NCBI GenBank assembly: GCA_017400135.1
Contig: JAFPVJ010000007.1
Coordinates: forward strand, 50,197-114,196
Direction: 5' to 3'
Length of the DNA stretch: 64,000 bases
Source of the DNA: Bacteroidales bacterium
GTDB lineage: Bacteria > Bacteroidota > Bacteroidia > Bacteroidales > UBA932
Part shown: piece after piece, positions 61,536-64,000 of the stretch
How positions within the stretch are numbered: position 1 is the stretch's first letter
How the letters are laid out: every line of letters begins with the position of its first letter
Program-made: the position numbers and the translations under genes
Notes under the pieces: model-generated
What the model saw: the letters and a program-made list of their open reading frames with translations, nothing else
Told to the model about the DNA's origin: nothing
The model's database searches: none

Positions 61536-63272
61536 ATGAAAAGAATCCTGCCACTTCTGCTGCTGGTCCCGTTTCTCCTCTCCTGCAGGCCCAATCCGAC
61601 GCGAGACGAACTCCGCCGGATTGCTGACATCGTTTATGAGGAACCTGGACAGGCTCTTGCGGCTTTGCAAGCGCTTGACACCGCAAAGACAAAAAGTCGT
61701 TCTCTTCAAGCCGATTACAGCTTATTCAAATCCCTTGCTTTAACAAGACTTTTCAAGGAAGATACCGTTGTCTTTGACTTTATCCATCCCGCAGAGCAGT
61801 ATTATTCCAAGAAAGGAACCTCACAAAAAAAAGCCCAGTTGGAGTATTGCCTGGGAATGTCATGCGGTTCCCGGAAAGAATGGCCAGATGCCATCATTCA
61901 TTTGAAAAAAGCGGATGAGTTGGCCGAAGATGGGGATGATATCTTCCTGAAGGCCATCATTAACAGCGCACTTGCCAATACATTTAGCCTTACTGACCAC
62001 TCTGCGGAATGGCTCGACTATAGTACAAAGACGACTCAATACGCAGAATTACTGGGCAAGGAAGAGTTTATAAGGAGGAGCCATCTTGGTCAGGCAGCTG
62101 CATATTCACAAAATTATCACTTTGCAGAATCAGATAGCCTTTTTCAACTAGGTTTTTCCGAATTATTGAAGGATGACGTTCCTCCATCGGAGTTGTTGTT
62201 TGGCGCATCTTGTGCTATTCAAAAGAGGAATAATGATCCTATATTGGCCTGCTTACTATATGAGAAGGCGCTATCCCAAGGAGCGCATCCTTCTGATAAG
62301 GACACCTATGGATACTCTTATGCCCTTCTTCTTCGGGGTTATGTGGATAAAGCGAATCACATTATTGATAGTTTAAGATCCCGTCCATCGACAAAAGAAA
62401 CGGATTATTGGAATTATAAGATTGCAAGATGGCAAAAAGACAATGCTTCAGCATTAGACTACTGCGAAAACTATTGCAGTAAATCCAATAAGAGCCTGAT
62501 GTCAAGTATCAACAATTCTTTGTTTAAGAGAATTGCTGAAAAAGAAAAGTCAATTGCAGCTTTAAATGAAGCACGAGCCCAGAAGTTAAGTTTAGCATTA
62601 TTACTCATCATCATCCTGGCTTTGATGTCGGTTATATTACTTTTATATCATTCAAGACAACGAAAAATCCGACATGAAATTGAGATGGATAGATTCGAAA
62701 CAATTGCTGAAGAGGCTTACCGGCTGCTTTCAATAGCCGAGAATAATAATGTTTTTTTGCAATCAGAGAATTCTTTGTTAAAATCGGAAAAAGAGTCACT
62801 TCATACGAGGTTGTTTATTCTACAAAGATCTTTTTGTCGAACCTATCAGAACCGATTATCTGAATTAGGACGGCTTTGTGAGAGTTTCACTCCTCAGTTA
62901 GAGAGAAACCGTATCAAGAGCTCTTTGATCAACTATCAATCTGATCGATTGAGTGAGTTAATCTCTGCCATCATCTCTGGTCCCAAAAAACAAATGGAGC
63001 TTGAGGTAGAAATCAATGCAAACCTGGATAACATTATTAATAAAATTCGTTCGGACTTTCCAAATCTGGACAATAATGATATTTTGTTTCTGTGTTATAT
63101 GGCAATTGGATTTGAGTCACCAACCATCGCAATGTTGTGTGATATTTCGAAAAACTATGCTCGAGTTAAAAAAAGTCGCTTCCGGGAGTTACTGTTTTCC
63201 AAAACAAGCCCACATTCAGAACTCTATCATATAGTTTTTGACAAAAGCATTACACATAACGACAACCATTAG
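61536..63272 (+). CDS. TPR lipoprotein/transmembrane regulator with coiled coil and C-terminal HTH
   Basis: A 578-residue envelope-spanning regulator of a type common in Bacteroidota. Lipobox-like signal (LLVPFLLSC, about 8-16), helical TPR-like region (about 20-330), a coiled coil, one transmembrane helix (about 350-372, LALLLIIILALMSVILLLY), a second long coiled coil (about 380-480), and a C-terminal winged or LuxR-like HTH (about 512-552, DILFLCYMAIGFESPTIAMLC). It probably senses something in the periplasm and binds DNA in the cytoplasm. Base composition falls sharply within it: the 3' half is AT-rich and codon use departs from its neighbours. The start at 61536 begins the signal; the T run of the terminator precedes it. 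Confidence 0.85.
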   Translation: MKRILPLLLLVPFLLSCRPNPTRDELRRIADIVYEEPGQALAALQALDTAKTKSRSLQADYSLFKSLALTRLFKEDTVVFDFIHPAEQYYSKKGTSQKKAQLEYCLGMSCGSRKEWPDAIIHLKKADELAEDGDDIFLKAIINSALANTFSLTDHSAEWLDYSTKTTQYAELLGKEEFIRRSHLGQAAAYSQNYHFAESDSLFQLGFSELLKDDVPPSELLFGASCAIQKRNNDPILACLLYEKALSQGAHPSDKDTYGYSYALLLRGYVDKANHIIDSLRSRPSTKETDYWNYKIARWQKDNASALDYCENYCSKSNKSLMSSINNSLFKRIAEKEKSIAALNEARAQKLSLALLLIIILALMSVILLLYHSRQRKIRHEIEMDRFETIAEEAYRLLSIAENNNVFLQSENSLLKSEKESLHTRLFILQRSFCRTYQNRLSELGRLCESFTPQLERNRIKSSLINYQSDRLSELISAIISGPKKQMELEVEINANLDNIINKIRSDFPNLDNNDILFLCYMAIGFESPTIAMLCDISKNYARVKKSRFRELLFSKTSPHSELYHIVFDKSITHNDNH

Positions 63273-63396
63273 TATCCTACTAATAATCAACCGATTACAC
63301 AGTCATACTCCATCTCAATTCTACACTAGACCAAAATTGACGGTTTTATAATGCTCTGATTTTCAATAACATCGCAAGTCATCTTTTCGTTCAGTT

Positions 63397-63414
63397 GTAA
63401 TGCAATTACTTTCG
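63397..63414 (+). promoter_or_regulatory. Candidate promoter/operator of the small secreted protein gene
   Basis: An inverted repeat GTAAT-GCA-ATTAC (63397-63409) overlaps a near-consensus -7 box TACTTTCG (63407-63414), 47 bases before the ATG at 63462. A site for the neighbouring regulator is possible but not shown. Confidence 0.3.
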
Positions 63415-63437
63415 TTTCACGCGGAAAGCATAGGGAA

Positions 63438-63866
63438 TTGCACTACTTTTAAAACAAAAAAATGAAAAGATTACTTGTATTTATCTTTATCTTTCTTGCG
63501 TTTGCGCCAATAGCAAATGCTTCTATGGCTGCCTGCGCCGATAGCACTGATTTGGGATTCAATAATGGTGGATGTTTGAGTATTGAGCAGCCGCAAATTT
63601 GTCCCGTATCCTGTAATTTCAACCCGGATACTTCCGAACTTACATTATCCTCATCCGACAATCACCCCGTATTGTTTACGATTACGGATGTGATTTCCGG
63701 GGCGTCATTTAACGGGATGTTTATCTATGAAATATCCTTAACCATCCTGTTCTCAGGTTATTATGAGATCCAGATAACACTTTCTTCTGGATCTATCTAC
63801 ACAGGCCATTTTTACACATAGTAGAAACTCCCCTTTTTGCTTCAAAACATAGTTATTTGCACTACT
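63438..63866 (+). repeat. Direct repeat TTGCACTACT flanking the small secreted protein gene
   Basis: TTGCACTACT occurs at 63438-63447, just before the gene at 63462, and again at 63857-63866, in the intergenic region before the next gene (ATG at 63992). The flanks also agree at one more base (A-T before it). Possible binding sites for the TPR/HTH regulator, or chance. Confidence 0.3.
63462..63821 (+). CDS. Small secreted protein (DUF3244-like)
   Basis: A 119-residue exported protein of unknown function. The Sec signal is about 1-20 (FIFIFLAFAPIANA). Four cysteines lie in the first half of the mature part (AACADS, GGCLS, ICPVSC). The second half is a beta-rich Ig-like region (ELTLSSSDNHPVLFTITDV ... 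YYEIQITLSSGSIYTGHFY) that resembles DUF3244-type domains of Bacteroidota. AT-rich, like its neighbour. It follows the TPR/HTH regulator by 189 bases, a common association of such small proteins with such regulators. Confidence 0.65.
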   Translation: MKRLLVFIFIFLAFAPIANASMAACADSTDLGFNNGGCLSIEQPQICPVSCNFNPDTSELTLSSSDNHPVLFTITDVISGASFNGMFIYEISLTILFSGYYEIQITLSSGSIYTGHFYT

Positions 63867-63867
63867 G

Positions 63868-63884
63868 TCCGGAGAAAAAATCTC
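63868..63884 (+). terminator. Short hairpin after the small secreted protein gene
   Basis: CGGAGA / TCTCCG around a 5-A loop, followed by a moderate T run. Weak; it may end the 63462 transcript. Confidence 0.3.
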
Positions 63885-63952
63885 CGATAGGTTTTAAAGT
63901 TTTATAATTTAACAAGTTACCGCGTTTAAAAGATTTTTCGATTAGAACTCCG

Positions 63953-63960
63953 TAGATTTG
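63953..63960 (+). promoter_or_regulatory. -7 box of a gene starting at the window edge
   Basis: TAGATTTG, 31 bases before an ATG at 63992 (M-N-K then window end). The 170 bases between 63822 and 63991 hold no other coding sequence I could support. Confidence 0.45.
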
Positions 63961-63991
63961 TGGGAAGCGACTAAGCCGCTGTCCGCAAGTC

Positions 63992-64000
63992 ATGAACAAG
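63992..64000 (+). CDS. Possible start of the next gene, cut by the window edge
   Basis: ATGAACAAG at the very end of the window, preceded at a suitable distance by a TAnnTTTG box. Only three codons are visible, so the product cannot be named. Confidence 0.35.

Noticed and set aside
1-64000. Mobile elements, prophage, CRISPR arrays or toxin-antitoxin pairs
   Set aside because: No transposase, integrase, phage structural gene, repeat-spacer array or toxin family was recognised on either strand. The AT-rich right edge is the only sign of possible transfer.

Overview
The window is a high-GC (high-50s to about 60 percent by eye) chromosomal piece from a member of the Bacteroidota, most likely order Bacteroidales. 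The evidence is two SusC/SusD pairs, a FecI/FecR-type sigma/anti-sigma pair feeding an STN-domain SusC, many 'SC'-type lipoprotein signal peptides, and the phylum-specific -7 promoter box TAnnTTTG in front of at least fifteen genes. The species cannot be named from sequence alone; an uncultured gut or rumen Bacteroidales is a reasonable guess.

Layout. 1-6.9 kb: housekeeping and repair (galE, radA, a small membrane protein, mutL, rhomboid, threonylcarbamoyl-AMP synthase, rsmE, a phosphodiesterase). 6.9-12.5 kb: a tripartite ABC efflux operon (ATPase, two MacB-like permeases, adaptor, TolC). 12.6-16.8 kb: an SGNH hydrolase divergent from a hemerythrin/LuxR regulator that leads a tightly coupled run with queH, a CYTH protein and a dicarboxylate/amino-acid symporter, then tRNA-Ala. 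16.8-20.5 kb: exonuclease, a membrane-anchored HTH protein, PspC and an M13 peptidase. 20.6-34 kb: polysaccharide utilisation locus 1 (PUL1) with a sugar-isomerase-family protein, a GH106-type rhamnosidase, SusC, SusD and a large multi-domain surface lipoprotein. 34-40.1 kb: two secreted metallophosphoesterases around a small outer-membrane protein and a second symporter, then a lipoprotein cyclophilin. 40.1-54.8 kb: PUL2, entirely on the minus strand. 54.8-61.5 kb: a flippase, tsf, rpsB, rpsI, rplM, a lone sdhC, pyrH and frr. 61.5-64 kb: an AT-rich tail with a TPR/transmembrane/HTH regulator and a small secreted protein.

The most interesting system is PUL2. It runs sigma factor, FecR, STN-SusC, SusD, two beta-helix (GLUG-like) lipoproteins, a phosphodiester-glycosidase (NAGPA/DUF2233-type) lipoprotein, an SGNH esterase lipoprotein, and a fusion of a second phosphodiester glycosidase with a histidine acid phosphatase. 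No ordinary glycoside hydrolase or lyase is recognisable. The enzyme set suggests a locus that senses, binds and dismantles a glycan containing sugar-1-phosphate diester links: uncover the phosphate, remove it, strip ester groups, and import the product through SusC/D. The target is inferred, not shown.

PUL1 looks like a rhamnose-containing glycan locus. The isomerase-family gene and the GH106 gene overlap by ATGA, and a candidate operator (TTGTCC-N6-GGACAA) sits at the promoter. The ribosomal-protein run carries a well-structured leader before rpsB and a hairpin near the likely mRNA 5' end of rplM. Apart from the AT-rich right edge, no transposase, integrase, CRISPR array or prophage gene was seen. 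No stretch longer than about 300 bases lacks a gene.
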